This document shows positions 37,829 through 46,204 of a stretch of 64,000 nucleotides of DNA, piece by piece. Below the pieces are notes generated by a model, which worked only from the letters and a program-made list of their open reading frames with translations, was not told the DNA's origin and made no database searches. The number at the start of each line of letters is the position of its first letter. Within the stretch, counting starts at the first letter, position 1. The DNA is from Hyphomicrobium sp. (lineage in GTDB: Bacteria; Pseudomonadota; Alphaproteobacteria; Rhizobiales; Hyphomicrobiaceae): positions 261,759 to 325,758 of the forward strand of contig NZ_RXIZ01000004.1 in NCBI RefSeq assembly GCF_003987855.1. Direction: 5' to 3'. Both the position numbers and the translations under genes were made by a program.

Positions 37829-38389
37829 ATGTCGACTGAAAACAAACCACGCCGGATCCTCGTCGGGGAGTTCGCAGGCGCCCACGGCATTCGTGGCGAC
37901 GTCCTGGTCAGAAGCTATACCGAAACACCGGACGCCATCGCGAGCTATGGACCGCTCACCGATGCGTCGGGACAGAAAAGCTTCACGCTGCGCGTCGTCC
38001 GCGTCACCAGCAAGGGCATCGTCGCGCGCGTCGCCGGCATCACCGATCGCAACGGCGCCGAACCTCTCCGCGGCACGAAGCTGTACGTGGATCGAGCCAA
38101 GCTTCCCTCGACCGGCGCAGCTGAATTCTATTACGCCGATCTGATCGGTCTGCGGGCCATAGCCGAAGACGGCAGTCCGATTGGCGAGATTGTCTCGGTG
38201 CAGAATTTCGGCGCGGGCGATCTTCTCGAACTGAAACCCCTCGAAGGCGAGACCGAATTCATCCCCTTCGAAAATCGCTGGGTACCAACGGTTGATCTCG
38301 ACCAGCGCCAAGTCGTGATCGTCCGGCCGAAAGCCGCCGAAGAAGACGATGACGAAGATGCTCCGGATAGCGAAGCAGCAGGCTCCTAA
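37829..38389 (+). CDS. rimM: Ribosome maturation factor RimM
   Basis: 16S rRNA processing factor that binds S19 in the 30S head. RILVGEFAGAHGIRGDVLVRSYTE is the conserved N-terminal block, and the PRC-barrel domain shows EFYYADLIGLRAI, IGEIVSVQNFGAGDLLEL and FIPFENRWVP. An acidic tail ends the protein. 186 aa from ATG 37829; an in-frame TTG lies at 37808. The usual downstream trmD and rplS are absent; a convergent ubiH-like gene overlaps its last 4 bp. Confidence 0.95.
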   Translation: MSTENKPRRILVGEFAGAHGIRGDVLVRSYTETPDAIASYGPLTDASGQKSFTLRVVRVTSKGIVARVAGITDRNGAEPLRGTKLYVDRAKLPSTGAAEFYYADLIGLRAIAEDGSPIGEIVSVQNFGAGDLLELKPLEGETEFIPFENRWVPTVDLDQRQVVIVRPKAAEEDDDEDAPDSEAAGS

Positions 38390-39618
38390 ACGGCTTCGCC
38401 GCGCGCGAGCTTCGGTAAATCGCCGGTAACACCAGCGGCTTCCGATATGATCATATCTTTCAGGCTGGGTATGCGATCGAGCACGCCCAGCGCCGCTCCG
38501 CGGCCAGCGCGCAACACCATGCTGTCGGCCGAGAACGCACGATTGAGGCCATCGTAGAGCGACGCTGACATCGTGGAATCAAAACGCCGCCAGCGTTGGT
38601 AACGCTCCAGATGCGTGCCGTTGCCGAGATCGAGCCCGATGCGTCCTGCATCCGCCAATACTTCGACCATGGCAGCCGCATCCCGGAAGGCGAGATTGAC
38701 GCCTTGTCCCGCGATGGGGTGTACGCCGTGAGCAGCGTCGCCCACGAGCGCGAAGCGAGGCGAGATCAGCCGCCGCGGCACGCGTAGGTCGAGCGGCCAT
38801 GACTGTCGCGGCCCATCGAGCGCAATGGCGCCGAAACGGCCGCCGATCCGAAGATCGAGTTCGCTGAGAAACCCGGCATCGTCCAGTGCCGCCATACGGG
38901 CGGCTTCTTCCTTGCCGGCGCTCCACGTGATGCACGCGCAATTAGCCGTGAGCGGCAGAATGGCGAATGGCCCACCCGGCAAAAAATGTTGGATGGCGAC
39001 GCCGTTGTGGGGCTCTTCGAATTTCACTCGGGCGACAATGCCCGTTTGCGGGTAGCCCCAGCCGATGGTTCGAATTCCGGCCGCATCGCGCAGCTTTGAT
39101 TGCCGTCCATCGGCGGCGATGGTGAGCGCCGCGCTGACGATCGTTCCATCGCGGAGCGTCAGTTCGCTCGCATTGTCGTCCCAATGCGCATGTTCGATTT
39201 CGCCCGGCGTGAACCAAGTCACGGCAGGGTCCGTCGCCACGGATTGATAAAGCGCGCTGGCGAGCACCGACGCCGGCACGATGTAGGCCGCAGGCCATCC
39301 ATCCGGAGTTCTGGCATCGTAGGTGACGAGAGCCGGGCGAAAGGCATCGTTGACGCGCGAGTCGGAGATCTCGATCGACGTGACGGTCTCCGCATCATCG
39401 CGAATTCGATCCCAGACGCCGAGGCCGGCGAGGATCTTTTGAGTTCCCGCCCAAATCGCGAAAGCGCGGCTATCGTCGCTGTGTTCTGTTGCCGGCTGCG
39501 CTTTATCGACGATCGCAATGCGCACGTCGGGGCCCAAAGCCTGCGCCAATCCGCGCGCGACCGCCAGTCCCGCGAAACTGCCGCCGACAATAGCGACGTC
39601 AAAATTCAGTTTTGCCAT
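38386..39618 (-). CDS. UbiH/COQ6-type FAD-dependent ubiquinone hydroxylase
   Basis: 410 aa flavoprotein monooxygenase. The N-terminal GxGxxG-type loop is VAIVGGSFAGLAVARGL, the mid-motif is the DG block AADGRQSKLRDAAGI, and the second FAD motif FALVGDAAHGVHPIAGQGVNLAFRDAA is the UbiH/UbiF/Coq6 signature. It hydroxylates the ring during ubiquinone synthesis; which position cannot be told from sequence (alphaproteobacterial enzymes are often multi-site). The stop overlaps the rimM stop. Confidence 0.88.
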   Translation of the reverse strand: MAKLNFDVAIVGGSFAGLAVARGLAQALGPDVRIAIVDKAQPATEHSDDSRAFAIWAGTQKILAGLGVWDRIRDDAETVTSIEISDSRVNDAFRPALVTYDARTPDGWPAAYIVPASVLASALYQSVATDPAVTWFTPGEIEHAHWDDNASELTLRDGTIVSAALTIAADGRQSKLRDAAGIRTIGWGYPQTGIVARVKFEEPHNGVAIQHFLPGGPFAILPLTANCACITWSAGKEEAARMAALDDAGFLSELDLRIGGRFGAIALDGPRQSWPLDLRVPRRLISPRFALVGDAAHGVHPIAGQGVNLAFRDAAAMVEVLADAGRIGLDLGNGTHLERYQRWRRFDSTMSASLYDGLNRAFSADSMVLRAGRGAALGVLDRIPSLKDMIISEAAGVTGDLPKLARGEAV

Positions 39619-39734
39619 GTCCGCTCGCTATCCGCCGCTACGCGATATGCTTCACCTGCTCGTCATTGCAACATACAACGTCGTCACGAGCGGGCCTCTC
39701 GGCGCGCTGCTTAGCATAGACGCGAAAGTCCGCC

Positions 39735-40634
39735 ATGACAGCTTCCCTCCAATCTTACCCGGCCCTTGAAGGCCTTCTCCGGACGCTGACGCTGGAGCGG
39801 TTGGAGGACAACCTTTTCCGCGGGCCGCGTGCAAGCGAGGGCTGGCAGCGTGTATATGGCGGGCTTGTCTTGGGTCAGGCCCTCGTTGCCGCAGCATCAA
39901 CGGTTGACGCCGCCCATCCGATCCACTCGCTTCATGGTTACTTTTTGCTGGCTGGCGATCCCGAACGCGAGATCGTCTACGACGTCGAGCGCATCCGCGA
40001 TGGCGGCAGCTTCACGACCCGGCGCGTTCGCGCGGTCCAGCACGGACGCGCCATTTTCTCGATGAGCGCCTCGTTTCACAAGCAGGAGGAGGGCTTCGAG
40101 CACCAAGACCCGATGCCCGACGTCCCGGAACCGGAATCGCTGCCGACGGCCCGGGAGGTTCTAGATGCCGCTACCGCAGAACTACCCGAAAGCATGCGCG
40201 CCTATTGGCGCCGCGAGCGGCCGATCGATGTCCGGATTGTTGACCCCACGAGATATGTGAGCCGCGAGCCCAAGCTTGCCCGCCAGTCGATCTGGCTGCG
40301 GTCGAATGGCCCTCTCGACAGTGAGAGCCCCTACATCCACCAGGCCGTTCTCGCCTACGCCTCGGATTTCACGCTGTTGGACACAGCGCTCGTAGCCCAC
40401 GGCAAGCTTTTGTTCGACTCCGACATCCAGCTGGCGAGCCTCGACCACGCCATGTGGTTTCACCGCCCGTTCCGCGCCGACGATTGGCTGCTCTACACCC
40501 AAGACAGCCCGAGCGCGTCCGGAGCACGCGCCTACTGTCGAGGTGCCGTCTATGACCGGCATGGCCGCCTTGTAGCATCCACCGTTCAGGAAGGTCTGAT
40601 GCGTCCGCGCGAAACCGCATTCCTGCTCAAGTAA
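39735..40634 (+). CDS. tesB: Acyl-CoA thioesterase II
   Basis: Double hot-dog thioesterase. FRGPRASEGWQRVYGGLVLGQAL is the N-terminal hot-dog core, GSFTTRRVRAVQHGRAIFSMSASFH the strand motif, and the C-terminal part contains SLDHAMWFHRPFRADDWLLY with the catalytic Asp region, plus GRLVASTVQEGLMR. 299 aa. Broad-specificity hydrolysis of medium/long acyl-CoAs. Divergent from the ubiH-like gene, with about 116 bp between starts. Confidence 0.94.
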   Translation: MTASLQSYPALEGLLRTLTLERLEDNLFRGPRASEGWQRVYGGLVLGQALVAAASTVDAAHPIHSLHGYFLLAGDPEREIVYDVERIRDGGSFTTRRVRAVQHGRAIFSMSASFHKQEEGFEHQDPMPDVPEPESLPTAREVLDAATAELPESMRAYWRRERPIDVRIVDPTRYVSREPKLARQSIWLRSNGPLDSESPYIHQAVLAYASDFTLLDTALVAHGKLLFDSDIQLASLDHAMWFHRPFRADDWLLYTQDSPSASGARAYCRGAVYDRHGRLVASTVQEGLMRPRETAFLLK

Positions 40635-40739
40635 TAAGCATTTTCTCCGAAATGCACAATTTTCATGCTTATTTTGTAGGCTAGCGCCGCATAAATTTCA
40701 TTCAACCGTAAACTTTTCGTTGCCTTTTCAACGCGTTGA

Positions 40740-41201
<462 letters not shown>

Positions 41202-41244
41202 GCTCACAAGCATCGCATTTTTAAATTTATCAGGGAGCACTCAC

Positions 41245-42744
41245 ATGGAGTTTAGAAAAGTAGCGCGATACGCAGGGGTCTTGGGGGCCCTCGGCGCGAT
41301 TGCGCTTTTCGTTGAACCGGCGCTCGCCCAGCAGGCAGCAACAGCTCCTGCCGCGCCTCCGCCGCCGGTTCCTAACAAAGGCGACTCCGCCTTCATGTAC
41401 ATCGCCTCGGTCCTCGTGCTTATGATGACCGTTCCTGGCCTAGCGCTGTTCTACGGCGGCCTTGTCCGCACCAAGAACATGCTGTCGATGTTCATGCAGG
41501 TGTTCGCAACGCTCTGCCTCGTCGCGATCCTTTGGGTTCTCTACGGCTACTCGATGGCATTCACCAACGGTGGCTCTCTCAATGATTTCGTCGGTGGCTT
41601 CTCGAAGGCCTTTCTCAAGGGTGTCGACTCGACCACGCTGGCCGCAACGTTCTCCAACGGCGTGTACATCCCTGAATACACCTACATCATCTTCCAGATG
41701 ACGTTCGCGTGCATCACGCCGGCGCTTATCCTTGGCGCCGTCGCCGAGCGACTGAAGTTCTCGGCTATGCTTGTGTTCATGGCTCTCTGGGCTACGTTCA
41801 TCTACTTCCCGATCGCGCATATGGTCTGGTACTGGGGCGGTCCGGATGCATTCGGCAACGCTGCGAAGGCGCTCGCTGCCGCAACGGGCGATGCCAAGGC
41901 ACAGGCTCAGGCCGCATACGACGCGGTGATGGCTGACGCCGGCATCTCGTTCAAGTGGGGCGCGCTCGACTTCGCCGGTGGCACCGTCGTTCACATCAAC
42001 GCTGGTATCGCAGGTCTTGTCGGTGCGCTGATCCTCGGACCGCGCATTGGCTACGGCAAAGAGCCGATGCCTCCGCACTCGCTCGTCAACTGCATGATCG
42101 GCGCTGCTCTCCTGTGGGTAGGCTGGTTTGGCTTCAACGTTGGCTCCAACCTTGAGGTCAACCAGTTTGCCGGCGTTCCCTTCATCAACACCTTCATTGC
42201 GACCTGCGCCGCCGGTCTCTCGTGGGTGATCGTTGAATGGATCATCAAGGGCAAGCCTTCCGCGCTCGGCATGGCATCCGGTGTTGTCGCCGGTCTCGTC
42301 GCGATCACGCCTGCCTGCGGTTTCGCAGGTGTTATGGGCTCGATCGTGCTCGGCCTCGTCGTCAGCCCGATCTGCTTCTTCTTCTGCTCGGCAATCAAGG
42401 GTGCTCTGGGCTACGACGACAGCCTCGATGTCTTCGGTGTCCACTGCGTCGGCGGTATCGTCGGAGCTCTGGGTACTGGTCTCCTGGTCAATCCCGCATG
42501 GGGTGGCGCCGGTATCGCCGACTACACGTCGAAGCCGGGCGAGTTGGTTGCTGGCACCTACGACATGGCCACGCAGATGATCTCGCAGGCCAAGGCCGTC
42601 GGCATGACGCTTGTCTGGAGCGGCATCGGCTCTGCAATTCTCTTCAAGCTGGTGGATATCATCATTGGTCTCCGTCCGTCGGAAGAGAAAGAGCGTGAAG
42701 GCCTCGACATCACCGACCACGGCGAAAGCGCCTATCACTACTAA
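41245..42744 (+). CDS. amtB: Ammonium transporter AmtB
   Basis: 499 aa. N-terminal signal-like segment ending near ALAQ-Q is followed by eleven predicted membrane helices. Family signatures include SAFMYIASVLVLMMTVPGLALFYGGLVR, FAGGTVVHINAGIAGLVGAL (first pore His) and DVFGVHCVGGIVGALGTGLL (second pore His). Ammonia channel regulated by GlnK. SD GGGAG upstream of ATG. Codon choice is rich in C/T-ending common codons, consistent with high expression. Confidence 0.97.
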   Translation: MEFRKVARYAGVLGALGAIALFVEPALAQQAATAPAAPPPPVPNKGDSAFMYIASVLVLMMTVPGLALFYGGLVRTKNMLSMFMQVFATLCLVAILWVLYGYSMAFTNGGSLNDFVGGFSKAFLKGVDSTTLAATFSNGVYIPEYTYIIFQMTFACITPALILGAVAERLKFSAMLVFMALWATFIYFPIAHMVWYWGGPDAFGNAAKALAAATGDAKAQAQAAYDAVMADAGISFKWGALDFAGGTVVHINAGIAGLVGALILGPRIGYGKEPMPPHSLVNCMIGAALLWVGWFGFNVGSNLEVNQFAGVPFINTFIATCAAGLSWVIVEWIIKGKPSALGMASGVVAGLVAITPACGFAGVMGSIVLGLVVSPICFFFCSAIKGALGYDDSLDVFGVHCVGGIVGALGTGLLVNPAWGGAGIADYTSKPGELVAGTYDMATQMISQAKAVGMTLVWSGIGSAILFKLVDIIIGLRPSEEKEREGLDITDHGESAYHY

Positions 42745-42830
42745 GACGAATTTCCCGCGGCTCACTTTCGAGGCCGCGGGATCTCACTTCATCTCCCGAG
42801 CACGCGTCTCCACCTAGACGTGCTCCACTT

Positions 42831-42860
42831 GGGCCCGGCGCATCCGTCGGGCCCTTTTTA
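42831..42860 (+). terminator. Terminator after amtB
   Basis: 10-bp stem (42831-42840 with 42845-42854, one G-U pair), loop CATC, followed by TTTTTATTTT. Confidence 0.85.
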
Positions 42861-42865
42861 TTTTC

Positions 42866-43429
42866 CTAGAGAACGACGAGTTCGCAGCGCTTCGGCAGCA
42901 GCGCGATCAGACGGCGCAGGTCGCGTTCGCGCAGAGCGATGCAGCCTTCAGTCGGAGCGAAGTCGGGACGCGCAATGTGCATGAAGATGGCGCTACCGCG
43001 ATTGCGGACACGCGGCACGTCGTTATAGGCGAGCACCACGACGACGTCGTAAAGCCCGTCGCCTCGCCAGAGACGCTCCGCGCTCGCCGGATACGGCAGT
43101 TTGACAGGCCGGTTGTAGTTGCGATCACACGGACTATCGCACCATCCGTCATTGCGCCGAATGGCGCGCGTCTTGAGTACGCTAAGCGGCGGCTTCACAC
43201 CGGAGCGGACCATGATTTGCCGCACGGGAAAGCGCCCCAGCGGCGTCGCGCCGTCGCCCTCGCGCTTCAAAGCCCGCATCCCCGACCGCCCGAGCGCACA
43301 TGGCAGCCGAAGGGCTCCCATTTGGACATGCCCCCGGCGCGCGGCCCGCGACAGCGCTTTAACGACGATCTGCGCGCTGGATGCCTGGCCTCCCCTCGAT
43401 CCGGTCCTCAAAGGAACAGCCCTTCCCAT
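42866..43429 (-). CDS. L,D-transpeptidase (YkuD domain) family protein
   Basis: 187 aa from ATG 43429. The frame is open to 43525, but that extension overlaps the response-regulator start on the other strand. The YkuD motif is AIFMHIARPDFAPTEGCIALRERDL, with catalytic His151 and Cys163. These enzymes make 3-3 peptidoglycan crosslinks or anchor proteins to peptidoglycan. No signal peptide is obvious with this start, which leaves export unclear. Divergent from the response regulator. Confidence 0.82.
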   Translation of the reverse strand: MGRAVPLRTGSRGGQASSAQIVVKALSRAARRGHVQMGALRLPCALGRSGMRALKREGDGATPLGRFPVRQIMVRSGVKPPLSVLKTRAIRRNDGWCDSPCDRNYNRPVKLPYPASAERLWRGDGLYDVVVVLAYNDVPRVRNRGSAIFMHIARPDFAPTEGCIALRERDLRRLIALLPKRCELVVL

Positions 43430-43517
43430 CACCCGTTTACGCCCAGAGCCTTTGTTCGCGGCGCGCACGATGCTACTGTCCCGGGCTAAAACAAGGCAAG
43501 AAACTGGAGCTCCGTTA

Positions 43518-44204
43518 ATGAGCACGGCCCGGAAGGTCCTTCTCGTCGATGACGATGAGGATTTGCGATCATCATTGAAAGATCAGTTGGTCCTGCACGA
43601 CGAATTCGAGGTTTCCGAAGCCGGAACGGCAAGCAAGGGGATCGAAGCCGCCAAGACGGGCCGGTTCGACCTCGTCGTCTTCGACGTTGGCCTGCCCGAT
43701 ATGGACGGTCGCGAAGCCGTGAAGCTGTTGCGAAAGTCCGGCTTCAAGACGCCGATCGTCATGCTGACCGGCAATACATCCGACGCCGATCAGATCTTGG
43801 GGCTCGATGCCGGCGCCAACGATTACGTTCTCAAGCCGTTCAAGTTTGCTGTTTTGCTGGCCCGCATTCGCGCTCAACTCCGCCAGCATGAGCAAAGCGA
43901 AGATGCCGTGTTCGCTATCGGCAACTACACCTTCAAACCGGCCTCGAAGCTGTTGATCGACGAAGCCGGAAGCAAGATCCGCCTCACCGAGAAGGAAACT
44001 TCGATTCTAAAATACCTCTATCGCTCCGGCGATAAGGTCGTCTCCCGAGACGTCCTGCTGCACGAGGTCTGGGGCTACAATGCCGGCGTCACCACTCACA
44101 CGCTCGAAACGCACATCTACCGGTTGCGACAAAAGATCGAGAAAGACCCCTCCAATGCCGAGCTGCTGATCACCGAGAGCGGCGGCTACAAGCTCGCGCC
44201 CTGA
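43518..44204 (+). CDS. OmpR/PhoB-family response regulator
   Basis: 228 aa. Receiver domain residues 1-120 with acidic pocket VDDDED, phosphoacceptor Asp56 in VVFDVGLPDMDG and conserved Lys in VLKPFKF. Winged-helix DNA-binding domain from about residue 130 (LTEKETSILKYLYRSGDKVVSRDVLLHEVWGY, THTLETHIYRLRQKI). No histidine kinase gene is adjacent, so it is an orphan here. Target genes are unknown; the neighbours are envelope genes (L,D-transpeptidase, lolA, ftsK). Confidence 0.92.
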   Translation: MSTARKVLLVDDDEDLRSSLKDQLVLHDEFEVSEAGTASKGIEAAKTGRFDLVVFDVGLPDMDGREAVKLLRKSGFKTPIVMLTGNTSDADQILGLDAGANDYVLKPFKFAVLLARIRAQLRQHEQSEDAVFAIGNYTFKPASKLLIDEAGSKIRLTEKETSILKYLYRSGDKVVSRDVLLHEVWGYNAGVTTHTLETHIYRLRQKIEKDPSNAELLITESGGYKLAP

Positions 44205-44396
44205 GGCATCCGGGCGTTTTCACGTGAATCTCTCGTTTGAGAGTTGTTCACCAGCGATCCACAGCGGGTTGCCGGGCGGGGGCAAAGGCATGTTCCTGAT
44301 TCTCCAGCGAGTCAGATATCTAAACTCCGTTCGCCCATTCGTGCGAGTTCACGGCGAACCAGTGCCTCGCGTGCGTAGAACACCTGGAGTTTCGAA

Positions 44397-44918
44397 TTGG
44401 CGATTGATGCTCTGGTCAGACCGCTACTGGCTTTGCCACTGTTCCGCGGACTGTCCCCGCTTCAGCTGACCGAGATCGTCCGCCGCGCCGAACGCATTAT
44501 TTTTCGGCCGGGCGATGCACTCGTGGTTGAAAACGAGGAGGCTGATGCGGCCGTGGTCATCATCTCCGGCCCGTGCGTTCGCATCGACGATGTCGGCGAT
44601 CGCACCACGAGATCGCGTGGAGAGGTCGTCCCAGAAGGTTCGATGCTCGCCGAACTTGCGATGCTGATCGACTTCGTCCACACGACCACAGTCATCGCAC
44701 AGGGGCCGGTGAAAGCTCTGCGACTGACGCGCGAAAGAATGCGCGAGCTAATGGACGAGGATCCGGCTCTTGCTGAGCATTTCAGCGCCTGTATTTTCAA
44801 CAGACTAAAACTGTTGGCGGATGAGCTAAAAAGTATTGATAGCCTGATCGGTGACGCTAGGATCCCGGCTCAAATTTCGGCGCCTGTCGGCAACACGTCA
44901 GCGGCGCAGACGATCTGA
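44397..44918 (+). CDS. Cyclic nucleotide-binding-domain protein without HTH
   Basis: 173 aa starting at TTG 44397, with GGAG 7 bases upstream and no usable ATG in frame. Residues about 13-125 form a CAP_ED/cNMP-binding domain (LFRGLSPLQLTEIVRRAERIIFRPGDALVVENE, then PEGSMLAELAMLIDF). After an RMRELMDEDPALAEHF helix there is no DNA-binding domain, so it is a sensor rather than a Crp-type regulator. It follows the OmpR-type regulator in the same direction. Confidence 0.75.
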   Translation: MAIDALVRPLLALPLFRGLSPLQLTEIVRRAERIIFRPGDALVVENEEADAAVVIISGPCVRIDDVGDRTTRSRGEVVPEGSMLAELAMLIDFVHTTTVIAQGPVKALRLTRERMRELMDEDPALAEHFSACIFNRLKLLADELKSIDSLIGDARIPAQISAPVGNTSAAQTI

Positions 44919-44972
44919 ATTTCGCCTTGAGCGCGTTCCAACTTTCGAAGCTTTGGGTACCCCCAGAAACAA

Positions 44973-45076
44973 GGGCGCCCAGTTCCGGGGGGAGGAACTG
45001 GGCGCTATGCGCTTGTCGCGCTCGGCACCGGGAGGGAAGCCGGTACCAGAGGCGGCGTCTTCGGCTAGACGGGGGG
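44973..45076 (-). ncRNA. Candidate structured small RNA (tandem GC-rich hairpins)
   Basis: The 338-bp gap between the cNMP gene and lolA holds three closely packed hairpins: a perfect 12-bp stem (44975-44986 / 44994-45005), an 8-bp stem with one mismatch (45024-45031 / 45040-45047) and a 5-bp stem (45056-45060 / 45067-45071). On the minus strand the first two loops are C-rich (TCCCCCC and CTTCCCTC), like the anti-Shine-Dalgarno CCUCCC loops of several alphaproteobacterial sRNA families. The last hairpin is followed by CCCTTGTTTCT, a weak terminator tail. No open frame explains the structure. Strand is uncertain. Confidence 0.45.
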
Positions 45077-45189
45077 CACTACCGAATACAGGGTGACGCC
45101 ACCTGCATGCAGATGACTTAAGCCCAAGATGCTAAAATTCAATAGGGCTTCCGCGACTACTTCACGAAAATGTGAACATTTACCCAAAC

Positions 45190-45198
45190 TTATCCACA
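45190..45198 (+). other. Single DnaA-box match
   Basis: TTATCCACA is a perfect DnaA box in an AT-rich 60-bp stretch downstream of the hairpin cluster. No further boxes and no origin-type genes are nearby, so an origin is not claimed. Confidence 0.25.
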
Positions 45199-45247
45199 GG
45201 ATGGGTATTGCATCGCGTCAAAAGGGCAACAGACTGATTTGCCGAGC

Positions 45248-45273
45248 AAAACGCCTCTACGGAGAGGCGTTTT
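45248..45273. terminator. Terminator overlapping the end of lolA
   Basis: Perfect 11-bp stem (45248-45258 with 45263-45273), loop ACGG, with A-run and T-run at the outer ends, so it works in both directions. The lolA stop codon (minus strand, 45257-45259) lies at the stem-loop junction and the last lolA codons form one arm. Confidence 0.88.
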
Positions 45274-46006
45274 TGGGCCAAAGTGGTTGAATTTTAAACA
45301 AATTTCCGTCGAGGTCATCCGATTTGATGAGTTGTGAAAGCTCGATTCGGGTGTCCTGGCCCTGGGCGTCGGTGGTCACCCATTCTTTCAGTTCGAGCGC
45401 CGGCTTGGTCGAGAGGAACAGCTTGATGCGGCCGGGCGAATTGGGATCTTTGTCCTCAAGCGTCAGCACGATCAGGTCCTCGGACTGCTGGACCTCCATG
45501 ATCTTGGCATCGCGAATGAGATTAACGTCGTTGCGCAGAAGCAGCCGGAACGGCGTCTGATCGAGCGAAACGCGATCCTCATTGTTGAGGTCGTGATCCT
45601 GAATCGCGAGGTTCTGCCCGTCGGAGACGATGACCTGCTTTGACGGCAGGGCGTAGTCGAAGCGGAACCGGCCCGGTCGCTTGACCATGAATTTGCCCTT
45701 CATCTTCTTGTTGTCGGCGTCGATCTGCACGAACGACCCCTTCAGACTTTGAAGAGATTGGAAATAGGCGCTGACCTGATCGACGAGCTTTGTCTGACGC
45801 GCATCGAGCGTGATGCCGTCTGGGCTATTTGCCGGCGCGACTTCACTGCTCCAGCCGTTGACCGCTGCCTTCTTGGCAGGCTGTGGATTGACGAGGGTAT
45901 TCGTCGGACCGTCCGGATCTTGCGCCGCGGCCACTCCACAAAACGCTGCGGAAAGCGCCGTCGCAACGGCAGCCCCGCGCAAAAAATCTTTCATGCTTTG
46001 TCCCAT
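45257..46006 (-). CDS. lolA: Outer-membrane lipoprotein carrier protein LolA
   Basis: 249 aa from ATG 46006 (another ATG is at 45994; either gives a signal peptide ending VAAA-Q). Periplasmic chaperone for lipoproteins: VDQVSAYFQSLQSLKGSFVQID, GKFMVKRPGRFRFDYALPSKQVIVSDG and LTLEDKDPNSPGRIKLFLS match the LolA barrel. It lies 199 bp downstream of ftsK in the same direction; the ftsK-lolA order is common in alphaproteobacteria. Confidence 0.92.
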   Translation of the reverse strand: MGQSMKDFLRGAAVATALSAAFCGVAAAQDPDGPTNTLVNPQPAKKAAVNGWSSEVAPANSPDGITLDARQTKLVDQVSAYFQSLQSLKGSFVQIDADNKKMKGKFMVKRPGRFRFDYALPSKQVIVSDGQNLAIQDHDLNNEDRVSLDQTPFRLLLRNDVNLIRDAKIMEVQQSEDLIVLTLEDKDPNSPGRIKLFLSTKPALELKEWVTTDAQGQDTRIELSQLIKSDDLDGNLFKIQPLWPKNASP

Positions 46007-46204
46007 TCGTGGCCCCCCACAGCCCCGAAGCCCCATCTCAAGGGGGCTCTGCACGCGAATTACGGTTTCAACAAAGATTGCGTCCAGAACTAGGCGACGA
46101 ACCGTGAATACGCCTGTGTGGGTAGAGCGAACGCAACCTCACTGGCAAGCGGCGCAACGGCCCGCTCCACGATTTTCTGAATTATCGCCGATCAAACAGC
46201 GCCA

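Noticed and set aside
41440-42765. 441-aa leftward frame antisense to amtB
   Set aside because: Shadow of amtB codon usage; Asp/Glu/Arg-rich with no motif, while the plus strand encodes an unambiguous AmtB.
44224-44469. 81-aa frame upstream of the cNMP-domain gene
   Set aside because: Overlaps the start of the cNMP gene and has no protein-like features; the TTG-started cNMP frame has a clear domain.
45180-45200. Replication origin near the perfect DnaA box
   Set aside because: Only one box; no cluster, no AT-rich unwinding element of length, and no origin-associated genes (hemE, dnaA, parAB) nearby.
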